From Triatoma infestans (taxonomy: Eukaryota > Arthropoda > Insecta > Hemiptera > Reduviidae), in NCBI GenBank assembly GCA_011037195.1, contig JAAEAF010002550.1, positions 1 through 64,000 of the forward strand: a DNA stretch of 64,000 bases. The letters are read 5' to 3'. This document shows positions 11,766-23,156 of the stretch, piece by piece. Within the stretch, counting starts at the first letter, position 1, and every line of letters starts with the position of its first letter. Made by a program: the position numbers and the translations under genes. Below the pieces are notes generated by a model. It saw only the letters and a program-made list of their open reading frames with translations, was not told where the DNA came from and ran no database searches.

Positions 11766-12082
11766 AAACCGCTGAAAAAGGAAGGTATTCAAAATGTTTA
11801 ATGGACCAGTATGGCAAAATGGAGAATGTACATATAAAAAGAGATGTACATATTAGGGGATCTGTAGTTGTACTGAATGGATATAGTGTGGAGGATAGGA
11901 GAGCACCACGTAATGCTATCTACGTTGTGTTACATGTGCAATGTAGAAGAGGACATCCAGTAATTGTATATAGAAGAGAGGCGAAAAGAAAGAAAGATTC
12001 ACAGGCATGGGGAATGTATTGTTGGAGGGGAAGTTCCTCCATGGGTCGGAGAGCCAAAGTTGAATTATTTACGAAAATGTGA
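11766..12082 (+). pseudogene. Degenerate coding-like segment, possibly FLYWCH-type zinc finger
   Basis: The plus strand holds a 93-codon frame (11801-12082) whose first third (RGSVVVLNGYS) is repeated at 27290-27425 as RGSIVLLDGYTW with a different continuation. FLYWCH domains have a similar G-x-x-x-V-L-x-x-G-Y opening followed by Trp/Cys/His, and a CRRGHPVIVYR block follows here. The match is partial and frames shift between the copies, so I treat it as a decayed duplicate. A de novo frame is the alternative. Confidence 0.3.
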
Positions 12083-12421
12083 TAGCAATAATCTTATTCC
12101 AATTATGGAAGGATCTATTTAATAAAAACAGTAAAAAGTATCCTAATGTTTCAGAAGTATAATTTCCAAGTTATTAAGGACAATAGTCATTCACATCAAT
12201 AAGGATAATATATGTGACAAACATCTCTACGAACTTGTATAAAAAGGAGCAAAAGTGTTTAATCAAGGCTAATAATACAGGTCAAAAATAAATTATAACC
12301 GACCCAAACAACATCTATGGAAAATGATGAAAAAAAAAAGATAACCACAAAGTAATTTATAAATTATTTATTTTTAATAAATTTTATAAAGATTTACACA
12401 AAGAAAAAAGAACAATTTAAT
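12083..12421. other. AT-rich, no gene apart from 3' flank of family 1 gene 1
   Basis: Contains the AATAAA poly(A) signal of gene 1 on the minus strand (12367-12372, about 50 nt after the stop). Nothing else recognised. Confidence 0.5.
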
Positions 12422-12703
12422 TTAAAACCTCCCGCTGACTTGAAAACCACCATGAGTTTCTTTGCCACGTTGTCCATTCATGTTGAATCTGTCATGTTGG
12501 ACATAACCACCTGCACGCCAATTTCCATCCTTGCTCACCCAAGCATCCTGGCCGACTTTTACACTCTGATGTCGTTCACTTCCATATGGTCCTTTGTTTC
12601 TGGTATCAGACAAATCGATGGTAAGTTTTGGTTTATTATCACCGGCTGTGCTGAGGACAGCTAACATTACAACTAGGGCAACAGTAAGAATGAGTGCTCG
12701 CAT
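12422..12703 (-). CDS. Hymenoptaecin/attacin-like antimicrobial peptide precursor, family 1 gene 1
   Basis: A single-exon frame of 93 residues. Residues 1-20 (MRALILTVALVVMLAVLSTA) form a signal peptide with a small-residue cleavage site before GDN. The mature 73 residues have no cysteine and are rich in Gly, Arg, Lys and Asn: KLTIDLSDTR, GPYGSERHQS, DAWVSKDGNWRAGGYVQHD, and a C-terminus GGFQVSGRF. The repeated Gly/aromatic pattern and the terminal G-x-F or G-R-F recall hymenoptaecin, attacin and diptericin-type peptides that act on Gram-negative membranes. I recognise the style, not a specific orthologue. The start is fixed by a TATA box 112 bp upstream and by conservation with genes 2 and 3. 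Expression in fat body and haemocytes after infection would be expected (inference). Confidence 0.75.
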   Translation of the reverse strand: MRALILTVALVVMLAVLSTAGDNKPKLTIDLSDTRNKGPYGSERHQSVKVGQDAWVSKDGNWRAGGYVQHDRFNMNGQRGKETHGGFQVSGRF

Positions 12704-12814
12704 GTTGAGGATTGTAGGGGATGATAAGGACTGGATATGAAATAAACTGCACTAATATAACAAGAGTGTTGAACAGGATAACGTGAAGGAATAGAATTGA
12801 GAGGTGCAATTCCA

Positions 12815-12823
12815 CTTTTTATA
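12815..12823 (-). promoter_or_regulatory. TATA box of family 1 gene 1
   Basis: TATAAAAAG on the minus strand, 112 bp before the ATG. The same spacing (about 115 bp) is found for genes 2 and 3 and for the broken copy at 33943. Confidence 0.7.
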
Positions 12824-12870
12824 TCACTAGTAACTTGGTCTGTGTTTCACTTAAGTTTAGCTGCCCAGTT

Positions 12871-12880
12871 GGGAATAACA
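12871..12880. promoter_or_regulatory. Conserved GGGAATAACA upstream motif of gene 1
   Basis: Lies 168 bp upstream of the ATG. The same motif is 166 bp upstream of gene 2 (39732-39741) and, as GGGTATAACA, 165 bp upstream of gene 3 (41993-42002). It only partly resembles a κB site, so the binding factor is unknown. Confidence 0.5.
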
Positions 12881-13040
12881 GAGATCGTAATACAGTTTGT
12901 TATTTTGTCATTTCTTTTAAATATATTATTTATTTATAATACATAATTATTACAATATTTCTGTTTGCCCTCCTTTACATACACCATGTTATTCACTTCT
13001 CCTTTAAAGAAATCTCTTATGAAATATTCCCAGAATTTAA

Positions 13041-13508
13041 CTTTCTCTTATTTCTTAGTGCATTACGTAACTTCCACTTTCTCTTATTTCTTAGTGCACT
13101 ACGTAACTTCCACTTTCTCTTATTTCTTAGTGCACTACGTAACTTCCACTTTCTCTTATTTCTTAGTGCACTACGTAACTTCCACTTTCTCTTATTTCTT
13201 AGTGCACTACGTAACTTCCACTTTCTCTTATTTCTTAGTGCACCACGTAACTTCCACTTTCTCTTATTTCTTAGTGCACTACGTAACTTCCACTTTCTCT
13301 TATTTCTTAGCGCACTACGTAACTTCCACTTTCTCTTATTTCTTAGTGCACTACGTAACTTCCACTTTCTCTTATTTCTTAGTGCACTACGTAACTTCCA
13401 CTTTCTCTTATTTCTTAGTGCACTACATAACTTCCACTTTCTCTTATTTCTTAGTGCACTACGTAACTTCCACTTTCTCTTATTTCTTAGTGCACTACGT
13501 AACTTCCA
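13041..13508. repeat. 36-bp minisatellite, 13.0 copies
   Basis: Unit of 36 bp beginning CTTCCACTTTCTCTTATTTC and ending TTAGTGCACTACGTAA. Twelve full units plus 30 bp at the left and 6 bp at the right add up to 468 bp. Only a few single-base variants are present (for example CATTACG in the first unit, CACCACG near 13241, AGCGCAC near 13310, ACTACATAA near 13425). The unit contains GTGCAC and TACGTA palindromes. Because 36 is a multiple of 3 and the unit has no stop in some frames, long open frames appear on both strands (12965-13567 plus, 13017-13514 minus); I do not regard these as genes. Confidence 0.97.
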
Positions 13509-13649
13509 ATTCACAATTGGTGTCAGACACTTACATAACTTTCTCTTGTAGTGGAAGAACTAAATAGAAAATTAATACCTTTGAAAAATAGTTTAGAATA
13601 TTTTATAGTTTGAAAAATCTAATTTTGTTAATACATTAAATAATGAATT

Positions 13650-14180
13650 TACCTTCAAAAAGAGTGTATTTAGAGTCAGGTACTGTAAATTGGGGTCATT
13701 GCTATTAGGGAAACAAAGGCACAAAAATCCGTTAATTTAATTCAATGCGACTTGGCCAACTGTTTTGTTAGAGAGCATTGCTTCGAACAGTCTGCATGCT
13801 GCTTTAAAAGCCAGAACACTTACTTCAGAAATCGCTCTGTTAAACTCTTACGAGATTTGCCTTTATTCTAGATAAACATCTTATTTATTAAGATATAGTT
13901 GTGATATTGTAAAATACTTAATTTACTTAGAGATAATATATTTATTTTAAAAACAGGAGTGTTTTCTTGATGATTACTAATACTTCTAACTCAGACATAC
14001 ATACAAGCCCTTTTACTAAAGCGCTCAAGCCACAATCAACTACTACAAACAACACCAATATCATTTCACTCTTATCATAATTTAAATAGGTCTAATTTAT
14101 TTATACAAGTTTTGTCCAGTTGTAAATTTCATATTTAACTCAATCTAGTATACATATGTTCATCCGAGATATAATTAGGC
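13650..14180. other. Insert present in unit B only
   Basis: In unit C the flanking sequences around 20220 and 20255 are nearly joined, so about 530 bp were gained in B or lost in C. The stretch is AT-rich with no frame and no clear terminal repeats. Confidence 0.55.
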
Positions 14181-14299
14181 GAAAAAATAGTTCTTCCAGT
14201 AAATCGATGTTTTTTTTCACACTCCTAATTTCAGGAACACATTAAGTACATTATAATATTAAATAGATAAGAAAATCGTGCAATAAACTAAAATATATA

Positions 14300-14866
14300 T
14301 ATAAATAGCTAAGGCTATTGTATCCTGAGGAAAATCTAGTTTTAGCAGTGGGTCATATTGGAGGTTCCAAAACCCAGGTCTACAACAAGAACCCTGCGGG
14401 CAACCCTTGGATACTTTTCTACTGATGGTGAAATATTCTGTCTTGATGAAAGCTAGTCTGTTTGAAAAGTAGGTTGTTGTGAGATTATACAAATTCCTGG
14501 GTGCTGTGAGAATTGCCAGCCACCATGCAGCGCCAAATAGCCCTTTTAAATTCATCAAGTGAGTAAAACATCACATTTCATTTCAAGTCTGATATCCACC
14601 ATACGTTTCTCTTCCATTATAATATCTACAGAGCTACTATGAGGTGTAAACCCATACTGTGCATTGCTTAATAACGCGTTGCTGTTCAGATAATGCATTA
14701 TTAAGGCAGATAACCACCAAACGTTTTACCTCAATTATGGCATCTACAGCGCTCCTTTAAGGAATGAAGCCATACTGTCTATTGCTTAATAACTTATTAC
14801 TGTTCAGATAATGTATTATTCTATTTATTATACATTCTCCAAAAATTTGCCAGTAACTGGCAGCAG
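14300..14866 (-). mobile_element. R1-clade-like reverse transcriptase fragment, copy F1
   Basis: The minus strand reads GLFGAAWW, YFSNRLAFIKTE, GCPQGSCCRPGFWNLQYDPLL and LDFPQDT, that is RT motifs from the first catalytic Asp region (here mutated) to just before the F/YADD box. A better-preserved stretch of the same family is F3 (29366-29884). Within F1 a segment of about 115 bp is tandemly duplicated (about 14590-14705 and 14710-14821). The 5' side abuts the (GT)n tract at 14871. Confidence 0.75.
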
Positions 14867-14870
14867 TCCG

Positions 14871-15830
14871 TGTGTGTGTGTGTGTGTGTGTGTGTCTGTG
14901 TGTGTGAGTGCAAGACTTAGTGTATGTGTGTATGTATGTATATATGTATATGAACAGCATAGCTCAAAAACGAAAAGCCATAGAAAGTATAAACTTGATA
15001 TTCCGTTTAGATATAACCATGGGATCTGACAGTACGTCATCTTTCAAAATTGTTCAACCGGAAGTTCCATTTTACTAATTGGTTTTATTTCTTTTTTGAA
15101 ATTTTCTAAAAAACGGCTCCGATGATTTCTGCAAACATGATATGTCAACTACACATTTATGCAGAGCTACAACTGTTATTTGAAACATTTCTTCGGTAAA
15201 ATTGATTTCCTTTCATTCAAAGGGCACTTTTTGGGGGGTCAGGTGGTGATAGGTTTTCCTCTAAAGTGCTGCTTCAGTTTATTATACAATTCTGTCATCT
15301 ATACAATGTTAATTAGAAATAAATATGTTGTTGAAATTCCGAGTTTTTTAAAAAATCGGATGACCGGAAGTGCATTTACTTTACCACTTTACTAAAAGAT
15401 TTTTTTTTCACTTTTTCACGATTTTCTCAAACACAGTTCAGACGATTTTCTTGAAACTTTCTACGTAAACTACGAGTACAATTATCTACAACTTTTGTTT
15501 AAAACATTTCTATGGGAAAGTTCATTTAAGGGCAATTTTAGGGGAAGGGGTGAGGTTATGTTTTTCTCTAAAGTGCTGTCATAGTTGATTATACAATTCT
15601 ACCATCCGAACAAAACTAATTAGAAATTAATAGATGGCCAAAATTCCGGATTTCAAGAAAAATTAGTAAACCGAAAGTGCGCTTGTACTGATCATTTTTT
15701 CATTCGACGAACTCCGACGAAATTCATTATTAAATGTGGGTTCCCTACCTATAAAATTTGTCAATTTCAATTTTGAAAATTAGAGTAAGAGAAAGTTTTG
15801 TGAGTGTTTCATACCAGATTTTTTTTTTTT
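14871..15830 (+). repeat. Hairpin repeat (HR) family, copy 2
   Basis: Begins with (TG)n at 14871-14906, continues through GAACAGCATAGCTCAAAAAC and several AACCGGAAGT blocks, and ends with GTAAGAGAAAGTT and GTGTTTCATACC. Parallel to 56804-57807 (best full-length copy), 21577-22460 and 29757-30640. No protein frame is conserved. The internal blocks look like diverged repeats of one another (three or four rounds of 'ACCGGAAGTGC...TTTTACT...TTTTCGACGA'). Confidence 0.8.
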
Positions 15831-16391
15831 TCTAGTTTTTCAGAAAAACGTTTTCCAACATTTATTTGAAGTTATTTTCTACAAACAAAATTGTTTTTAG
15901 GGAATTCTGGGAAATTTGTGGCGTTAAATATCATTGTTTTTAATGGCGTCCGTTCAATGTTATTGGCAGACTCTTCTAGACTACAATGTAATCATTTAAA
16001 TTATCTGCCTGGGTTGATAGCTATCCCAACTCCATATTTTTCTTAAAGCATATAAATAAGAAAACTTATCATTTTATATATTATAATTCTGTTAACGGCT
16101 GTAAGAGAACACCGTGACAGTGTTTAACGTACCGTTTGTATTATTTCAATAAACAATAATTAAAATGGAAGAGGGCAGATTGTTTTATTTACATGTAAAG
16201 TTACAATTGTAAACAACATAAGGAAATCAATATTATTGTGCAAACAAATTTAATTATGGGACATGACAGTCCTATAATACACCTTTGTTTAAATTTTGAT
16301 ATATGAAATTATTTTATTTCTTACATTTTTTTAAGCTATATGAAGAAGAAACCGAACAGAATTGCTTTATGGAGGATGAATGGTATAGTAG

Positions 16392-16577
16392 TTACGATGA
16401 CGGCTCGTGGCTACCGCCAAGACCACTCCCATGGCTACCGGCAAGTCCACTGCCATGGCTTCCACTAAGGCCACTGCTATGAACCCTGGGGGCGCCGGGT
16501 GTATATCCAAATCTATCTGGCATTGCAATGGCCATTACCAGTCCAACAAGAAAGATCCACCAAGCTAATAACTTCAT
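16392..16577 (-). CDS. Glycine/serine/histidine-rich secreted peptide, family 2 gene B (shortened)
   Basis: 61 residues. The signal peptide MKLLAWWIFLVGLVMAIA is followed by MPDRFGY, as in gene C. The mature part has a short array of SGLxGSHG units and ends HEPSS. Compared with C it lacks the FGGSRVTGG segment, and near the end it carries one extra base (GAGCCG against GGGC), which shifts the frame and replaces the HGHHRNY ending. It may still be secreted, but it is the most altered copy and could be a pseudogene. The splice acceptor before the ATG and the GGGGGTTTTA site upstream (16743-16752) are kept. Confidence 0.55.
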   Translation of the reverse strand: MKLLAWWIFLVGLVMAIAMPDRFGYTPGAPRVHSSGLSGSHGSGLAGSHGSGLGGSHEPSS

Positions 16578-18269
16578 TTTAAGTCTGTAAAAAAAAAAAA
16601 AAAAAAAAAAATCAAAAAAATTTAAAATATATATATATTGAGGGGATAAAATAATGTGCACCAAAATTTACAAAGTATAAAAGATAATTTTCTTCATTTA
16701 AATATACAGTGGCGTCAGGTTTATCTTATGCACATTCACTAATAAAACCCCCCAAGCAAGGGTAATCAAGTTACAATGTACATTCTTACTAAGAATTGGT
16801 TCTTTTCTATTTGTTGACAGAGAAAACGGCCATTAATAATGGAAACTCAACCATTCAACTTACAGTATCCTTTAATAACGATCAAAAATGTTGATTTTTT
16901 TTTTCTAATGATTTGACATTAGTATCTTAACAAAATAATTCAGGAGAAGTTTTATTGTTAAGCTTTGCTCTAGAAGAGTTTGTATCATTGAGGACGCTGT
17001 GTTCTTGCTTCTTCACCACTAAATTGATACTATAATGTTCTAGATTAGTGGAGAAGCTTTCTTCTTGGAAGTATGTAATCTAGTCTGGGTACCCGAAGAT
17101 ATATGGATTCCCATAGAGATTCCTTAGATGCCTTGTCTCAAATTTATTGGTCCAAGCGTGCTTTTGAAGTTTTCTGCATTCATTTCTATGGTTGATCTCA
17201 GTAGATTGTCAGTAATCTAAGATATTCATTGGAGACAGGACGGGGCTAATAAAGAAATGTGGCTGTATCTTTCACGGACCTTCCTTATCTCCACGTAATA
17301 GTGCTCATGGCAGACTCTTATTGTTGACTTTGTGAGTCTGAGGAAGAAACACCATCATAACAACATTGTTTAGGTTGTGAGGAAATTTCCTGACACATTT
17401 GGACAGAATAAGATAGCCGAAGACAATTTGTCTTAAATGGATCAGGTCCGGTTTAGATTGTTGTTGAAAACATGGTTTATGTTGCTTGTTCTTTGAGATA
17501 GCTATAGGGGAACAGAGATTTATTCAGGACGAATAATAATTAGCTTTACATTAAAGTTCATAAATTATAGAACAATTATACACTGTGTGGAAAGGTCTGC
17601 AGGGTTGGAAGCATTAAAAATGCTGAATAGCAAGCTGAAAATTCAGCAGACACACTAAGGATATGTTAGCGCAGTCGATGACCACTAAATGAACCAGGTT
17701 ACCATGGAAAATATCTCTGGCAATTATATGTATTATGAAAATCCCAAACAGACAGATAAAATACCGAAAGCCACATTATTTAATAAAATATTTATTTAAT
17801 AGAAAACATAATTAATAATAAATCAAATATGGATACATACCGAATTAAATGTGCTATAACAGGTCCAACAGTACTGGGTGTCCAACAGTAGCCAACCTAC
17901 TTATATCCAAATTGTTCCTTGATAAGAATTAAATCTATCATAATGTTAAGACCTTTACTATCATAGTATCCTAGATTTCTTTTATTATTTGTTTTCTCTT
18001 CTCAATGTTTACTTATATTTTTCTTTTATAATAACCAAACCAAATGTTTTATATCTTATCTAAGGGGTCGATTTTAATCATAAAATATATAAAAATTATA
18101 TTTGTAAAAAATTGGTTAAAAAAAAAAAAAAATTGATAAAAATTAAAATGAAATCTTTTTTAATTGAATTGATCGTTCGATTTATACGTATGGGAGAGAA
18201 AAATACGAAACCTCTCTTTAATCTTGGAATTAGATCATATTAAATAAACTACAAAACGATGGAAACAGG

Positions 18270-18475
18270 GAAGGGATTTAGCTCAATGATAACGCGCTAG
18301 ACTCGCACGCAGAGGAGTAAGGCTATCATGGGCTTTAGTTTTTCTCTTCCTAAAAGCCATTGTCGCTCGATTTCCGGTGATGGACAGTGTTGTCTGTGTT
18401 GCAGTGTGGTCATAGGGCTCCGTGTGCCAATCCAAAGATCTGAGCATCTAAATAAAATAAAATAAAAAATAAAAA
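18270..18475 (+). repeat. SINE-like element, tRNA-type head (copy in unit B)
   Basis: The head contains a Pol III A-box-like TAGCTCAATGAT (18279-18290) and a degenerate B-box region about 45 bp later. A body follows with CCGGTGATGGACAGTGTTGT and GCAGTGTGGTC, then a simple AAATAAAATAAAAT tail. The partner in unit C is at 26036-26200. The body alone recurs at 30655-30775 and 45560-45668. Not a functional tRNA: the cloverleaf cannot be completed. Confidence 0.6.
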
Positions 18476-18933
18476 ATGGAAATATTCGTAAATTGAATTA
18501 TTTATTTAATCATATTTCTTAAAATATTACAATTAATTTTATTTAGAATAGTATCATCTATGGAAAATATGGTGCTTGAACCGTAACGTTTGGCCAAGAA
18601 AAAAAAGCATTTTTATGTCAGCAAATAAAATCTGCTCTGTGTTTCACTGTTTATCTGCTAATTCTCCTAATTATAGTATTCACCTTTATCAATCAATAAT
18701 TTTTATTTGATAAATGTTTTTTTACTTCCTTTTACTTTTGTAAGTAATATTTTCACAATGTCAATTTCAAAATGAAAAATCGCTGATCCTGATTGAACTT
18801 GATATTTTGTTTAATGAGCCACTACACCCCTACATGATTATAAGAGTTTTGTCAAATCCATCACTCGGTTGGGCGATTTTACTAAACAGTCAATCGTGAT
18901 TTTCTAGAAAATGGCTTCAACGTTTTTACCTCT

Positions 18934-18947
18934 AAATTACACATATA
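18934..18947. repeat. Target-site duplication, left copy
   Basis: AAATTACACATATA, repeated at 19895-19908 on the other side of the LINE. Unit C has the site once (AAATTACACATACA near 26668), i.e. empty. Confidence 0.9.
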
Positions 18948-19894
18948 ATAATAAGTAAGTTTATTTCACATAATACCATAAAAAGAAAGAAATACATTCA
19001 TTAATACATATGAAAACTTAATACGGGAAGGATAACCGTCTGCCGGAGTTTGGTTAGATACAATTATGGCAGTGCCATTTATAATATATATAATATAAAT
19101 TCAACAAAATATTACCATTATTTCAAAATTTATTCACCACAAATTTAATAATAATAATAGTGAATATTAACTGAAAGTTAAAAAGAAAAATAAATATAAG
19201 AAAAGAAAAAAAGAAACGAAAATTTGAGAGAAAGAGAGATAAAAAAGAGATAAATAAATTACAATCTTGTTAATAAGTGAAAAAAAGAAATAAAATACAA
19301 ATCAAAAGACATCCAAAACTGCCAATAGATAAAACAATTCATTATTGAACAATATTTATATTGTATTCGCTGAAGAATTACTGAATACTAAATCTAGGGC
19401 TAGTGCGTTTATAATTAACAAATAGTATATAAGAGAAATTTAAAAATTAAATTAATGCTGCAACCATGTATCTAATTAGGTGAGACCAATCAGGACCGTT
19501 CAGCAAATTGAGGAAGAAACCGAACGAAAGAGATCTTTCCCCAAACACAGATAGGCGAAGAGGAAGAATAGGGCACTCTGCAACAAAGTGAAACGTGTCC
19601 TCCTTTACCCTATAGTTACAAAGGGAATATTCCTCCTCTCTGTCAAGGTTGTAAGGTTTATGGTTGAGGTTCAGCAATTCCCCTCTTAGCTTTAATATCC
19701 ACCTTATCTCAGTAATACCGTTTTCCATCCCGCCACTACCAGTCAAATTTGCGCACCTGACCTCATGGTCAAGCAACTTGTACATCGTATATCTATGTGA
19801 AGCCTGCGCCCTTTCAAGTTGGTTCAGCAAAAAAACCCTTCTTCAACCAAGCAATAATGGACTGAAAGCGTGAAGGGAGTCCCTCTCGCTCCAG
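18948..19894 (-). mobile_element. 5'-truncated LINE (related to family Y) inserted in unit B
   Basis: A 947-bp insertion on the minus strand, flanked by a 14-bp target-site duplication. The 3' end (left) has a short TTATTA tail. The ORF2 C-terminus (19447-19830) has LERAQASHRYTMYKLLDH, ILKLRGELLNLNHKPY and a CxxC...H...C knuckle (SLCNYRVKEDTFHFVAECP). About 300 nt of 3'UTR follow. The empty site in unit C shows that the insertion came after the duplication. Confidence 0.85.
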
Positions 19895-19908
19895 AAATTA
19901 CACATATA
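19895..19908. repeat. Target-site duplication, right copy
   Basis: AAATTACACATATA, pairing with 18934-18947. Confidence 0.9.
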
Positions 19909-20359
19909 TTTATACAATTTGTATTGGAAATTTTTTCCATTAAAGTTGCTATTTGTAAGATCCTGCGGACTTGACAAATTTCGACGCAATATTCGGCATT
20001 CCACTAATGTACAACTTTAATAAATTGTAATGTTACAAGATATTTTATGTTACAAGATTTCTTAGTGCACTATGTAACTTCCAATTCACAATTGGTGTCA
20101 GACACTCACATAACTTTCTTTTGTAGTGGAAGAACGAAATAGAAAAATAATAGTTTTGAAAAATAGTTTAGAATATTTTATAGTTTGAAAAATCTAGTTT
20201 TATTAATATATTAAATAATGAATTTACCGAGTTCTAACCATCTATTTACCTATAGTTCTTCTAGTAAACCGACGTTTTTTTTCACACTTCTAATTTCAGG
20301 AACACATTAAGTACTTTATAATATTAAATAGATGAGAAAATCTAGCAATAAACTAAAAT

Positions 20360-20933
20360 ATATATAAATAGCTAAGGCTGTTGTATCCTGAGGAAAATCT
20401 AGTTTTAGCACTGGGTCATATTGGAGGTTCCAAAACCCAGGTCTACAACAAGAACCCTGCGGGCAACCCTTGGATACTTTTCTACTGATGGTGAACTATT
20501 CTGTCTTGATGAAAGCTGTCTGTTTGAAAAGTAGGATGTTGTGAGATTATACAAATTCCTGGGTGCTGTGAGAATTGCCAGCCACCATGCAGCGCCAAAT
20601 AGCACTTTTAAATTCATCATGTGAGTAAAACATCACATTTCATGTCAAGGCTGATATCCACCATACGTTTCACTTCCATTATAGTATCTACAGAGCTACT
20701 CTGAGGTGTAAAACCCATACTGTCCATTGCTTAATAACGCGTTACTGTTCAGATAATGCATTATTAAAGCAGATATCCACCAAACGTTTTACCTCAATTA
20801 TGGCATCTACTACGCTCCTTTAAGAAATGAAGCCATACTGTTTATTGCTTAATAACTTTATTACTGTTCAGATAATGTATTATTCTAATTATTATACATT
20901 CTCCAAAAATTTGCCACTAACTGGAAGCAGTCC
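20360..20933 (-). mobile_element. R1-clade-like reverse transcriptase fragment, copy F2
   Basis: Same fragment as F1 (14300-14866), including the internal duplication of about 115 bp (about 20655-20885). The frame 20405-20620 reads LFGAAWWLAILTAPRNLYNL, then a one-base loss shifts it. Inactive. Confidence 0.75.
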
Positions 20934-20959
20934 ATGTGTGTGTGTGTGTGTATGTGTGT

Positions 20960-21570
20960 GAGACTGAGTATGTTTGTATTTATTAGTATGGAAATATTTA
21001 TTTGAGTGAATGTTTAGGATTAGTATAAATTAGAACTAGAATGAATGATTGTATGAATGAGTGTGCGGGGGGGGGGACCAATACCGGCCAGGGGTGGCAA
21101 CTTTTGGTTGTGTAGGAAGTCTTCCTGCACTGTTTTAATTTTGGGAACCACCTTCTCTTGGAGGGGAGGGTCTGATCCGGGATTGGCTACCCCGGCACCT
21201 GTGCAAATGGGAGAATGATTGTTGTTTAAATAGTGTAAATAATAATTTTAACTTAGTTTTTAAGAAAAAGGGGTGCGAGGAATATCGAGTACTCCACCCC
21301 ATATTATTTTAGACGTGAAATGACTGGTTAGAATGAATGTATTTATTGGAATGCGAGTATTTATTGGTATATATGCTTGTATGAATGTATTTGTTGGTAT
21401 GAATTGGTAATCTAGTTGTAAGAAGAAAAGTTGAAAATGTAAGAAATATGAAGGGTCTAAAGATAGTATGAAGGATGTTAATAGGACTGAGGCTAGATGG
21501 TCTGACAGATTTGACTATGTTGGATGTTAATCTATTTTGCCCAAAATATGTTAGAAATAAATATATATAT
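20960..21570. other. Insert in unit C splitting the (GT)n region
   Basis: In B and in the 29.8-kb copy the (GT)n run leads directly into the GAACAGCATAGCTC block. Here about 600 bp intervene, with a G run (21065-21075), a GC-rich part (CTACCCCGGCACCTGTGC near 21190) and ATGAATGTATTTATTGGTAT-like short repeats (21330-21400). No frame recognised; probably a small insertion of unknown class. Confidence 0.5.
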
Positions 21571-21576
21571 ATATAT

Positions 21577-22460
21577 GTGTGTGTGTGTGTATGTATGTAT
21601 GTATATGAACAGCATAGCTCGAAAATGAAAAACCGTAGAAGTTCGAACTTGATATTCCGTTTAGGTATCACCATGGAATCTGATAGTACGTTATCTATCA
21701 AAATTGTTCAACCGGAAGTTCCATTTTACTAGTTGGTTTTATTGCATTTTTGAAATTTTCTTAAAAAAACGGCTCCGATAATTTCTGCAAACATGATATG
21801 TCAACTACACATTTATGCAGAACTACAACTGTTATTTGAAACATTTCTTCGATAAAATTCATTTAAGGGCATTTTTAGAGGAGAGGTGGTGGTGGTGGGG
21901 GGTTAGGTTTTCCTCGAAAGTACTGCTTCAGTTTATTATACAATTCTGCCATCTAAATAATGTTAATTAGAAATAAATATGTTGTTGAAATTCCGAGTTT
22001 TTAAAAAATCGGATGACCGGAAGTGTATTTACTTTACCACTTTAGTAATGTATGATTTTTTTTTTCACTTTTCACGATTTTCTTAAACACGGTTCAGACG
22101 GTTTTCTTGAAACTTTTATTTTAAACATTTCTCTGGGAAAATTCATTTAAGGGCACTTTTAGTATAGGGATGAGGTTATGTTTTTTACCAAAGTGCTATC
22201 ATAGTTGATTATACAATTCTACCATCCAAACAAAAGTAATTAGAAATAAATAGTTGGCCAAAATTCTGGATCTCAAGAAAAATTAGTATACTGAAAGTGC
22301 TTTTACTGAACATTTTTTTACAGTTTTCGACGAACTCCGACGAATTTCATAATTAAATGTGGCTCCCTAACTATAAAATTGGTCAATTTCAATTTTAAAA
22401 ACTAGAGTAAGAGAAAGTTGTGCTAGTGTTTCACACTAGACTTTTTTTTTTCTAGTTTTT
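21577..22460 (+). repeat. Hairpin repeat (HR) family, copy 3
   Basis: Starts in (GT)n (21577-21590) and continues as copy 2 does, to GTAAGAGAAAGTTGTG and GTTTCACAC near 22432. Confidence 0.75.
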
Positions 22461-23156
22461 CACACATACGATTTTCCAACGATTTTGTTTAAACATCGTA
22501 ATCTATTTACACACTTAAAGGATTTATCACTTTAATTTTGGAACATTTTTCATGAGAGATTGATTTTTTTGTTTTGTTTTTTGAGAATCTGTTGGAGTGG
22601 CATTCTCAAGCTTTCCTTGTAAAGTGCCACTTCAATATAATGTTTACTTATATCAACTACAGAATATTAAGAAACATAAGAAGAGTAATGCTTATAATTC
22701 CAAAATTTTTAAGAAAATCTGGCTAACCGGAAGTGGAAATTACGCAATCGGTTTATGGAATTTCTCTAAAACAACTATAAAGATTTCCTGTAACCTTGGA
22801 AGGCAAATAGCACAGATATTAACTTAGGACTTTTATTTGAAGTTATTTTCTACAAACAAAATTGTTTTTAGGGAATTCTGGGAAATTTGTGACGTTAAAT
22901 TTCATTTTTTTTTATGTCGTCAGTTCAGTGTTATTGGCAGACTCTTCTGGTGTACAATGTAATCATTTCAATTATCTGCCTGGGTTAAATCTGCTTTCGC
23001 AACTCTCTGTTTACGTTAAAGCAAATAAATAAGAAAACTTATCATTTTATATATTATAATTGTGTTAACGGCAGTAACAGAACACCATGTCAATGTTTAA
23101 CGTACTGTTTGTTATGTTTGAATAAATAATAATAAAAATGGAAGTTGGAATAGTGT

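Larger units (their letters stand above)
13047..20048. repeat. Segmental duplication unit B (about 7.0 kb)
   Basis: Direct tandem partner of unit C (20049-26825). The order is the same in both: TTAGTGCACTAYGTAACTTC start, AT-rich flank, RT fragment on the minus strand, (GT)n and hairpin repeat, family 2 peptide gene on the minus strand, upstream module, SINE, and an end reading TTACAAGATATTTTA. B-only items are minisatellite expansion, an insert at about 13650-14180, and the LINE at 18948-19894. The boundary at about 20048 is where the end of B meets the start of C. Confidence 0.85.

Noticed and set aside
12965..13567. 200-codon frame and its 165-codon antisense over the minisatellite
   Set aside because: Both result from a 36-bp unit without stops; there is no start context, signal or conservation outside the array.
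14757..15040. His/Thr- and Cys/Val-rich frames across the (GT)n tract (also at 21309-21732 and 29366-29915)
   Set aside because: Low-complexity translation of a microsatellite, not conserved between copies.
18279..18345. Possible tRNA gene
   Set aside because: Only an A-box-like element fits; the B-box and cloverleaf stems cannot be formed, so it is a SINE head.
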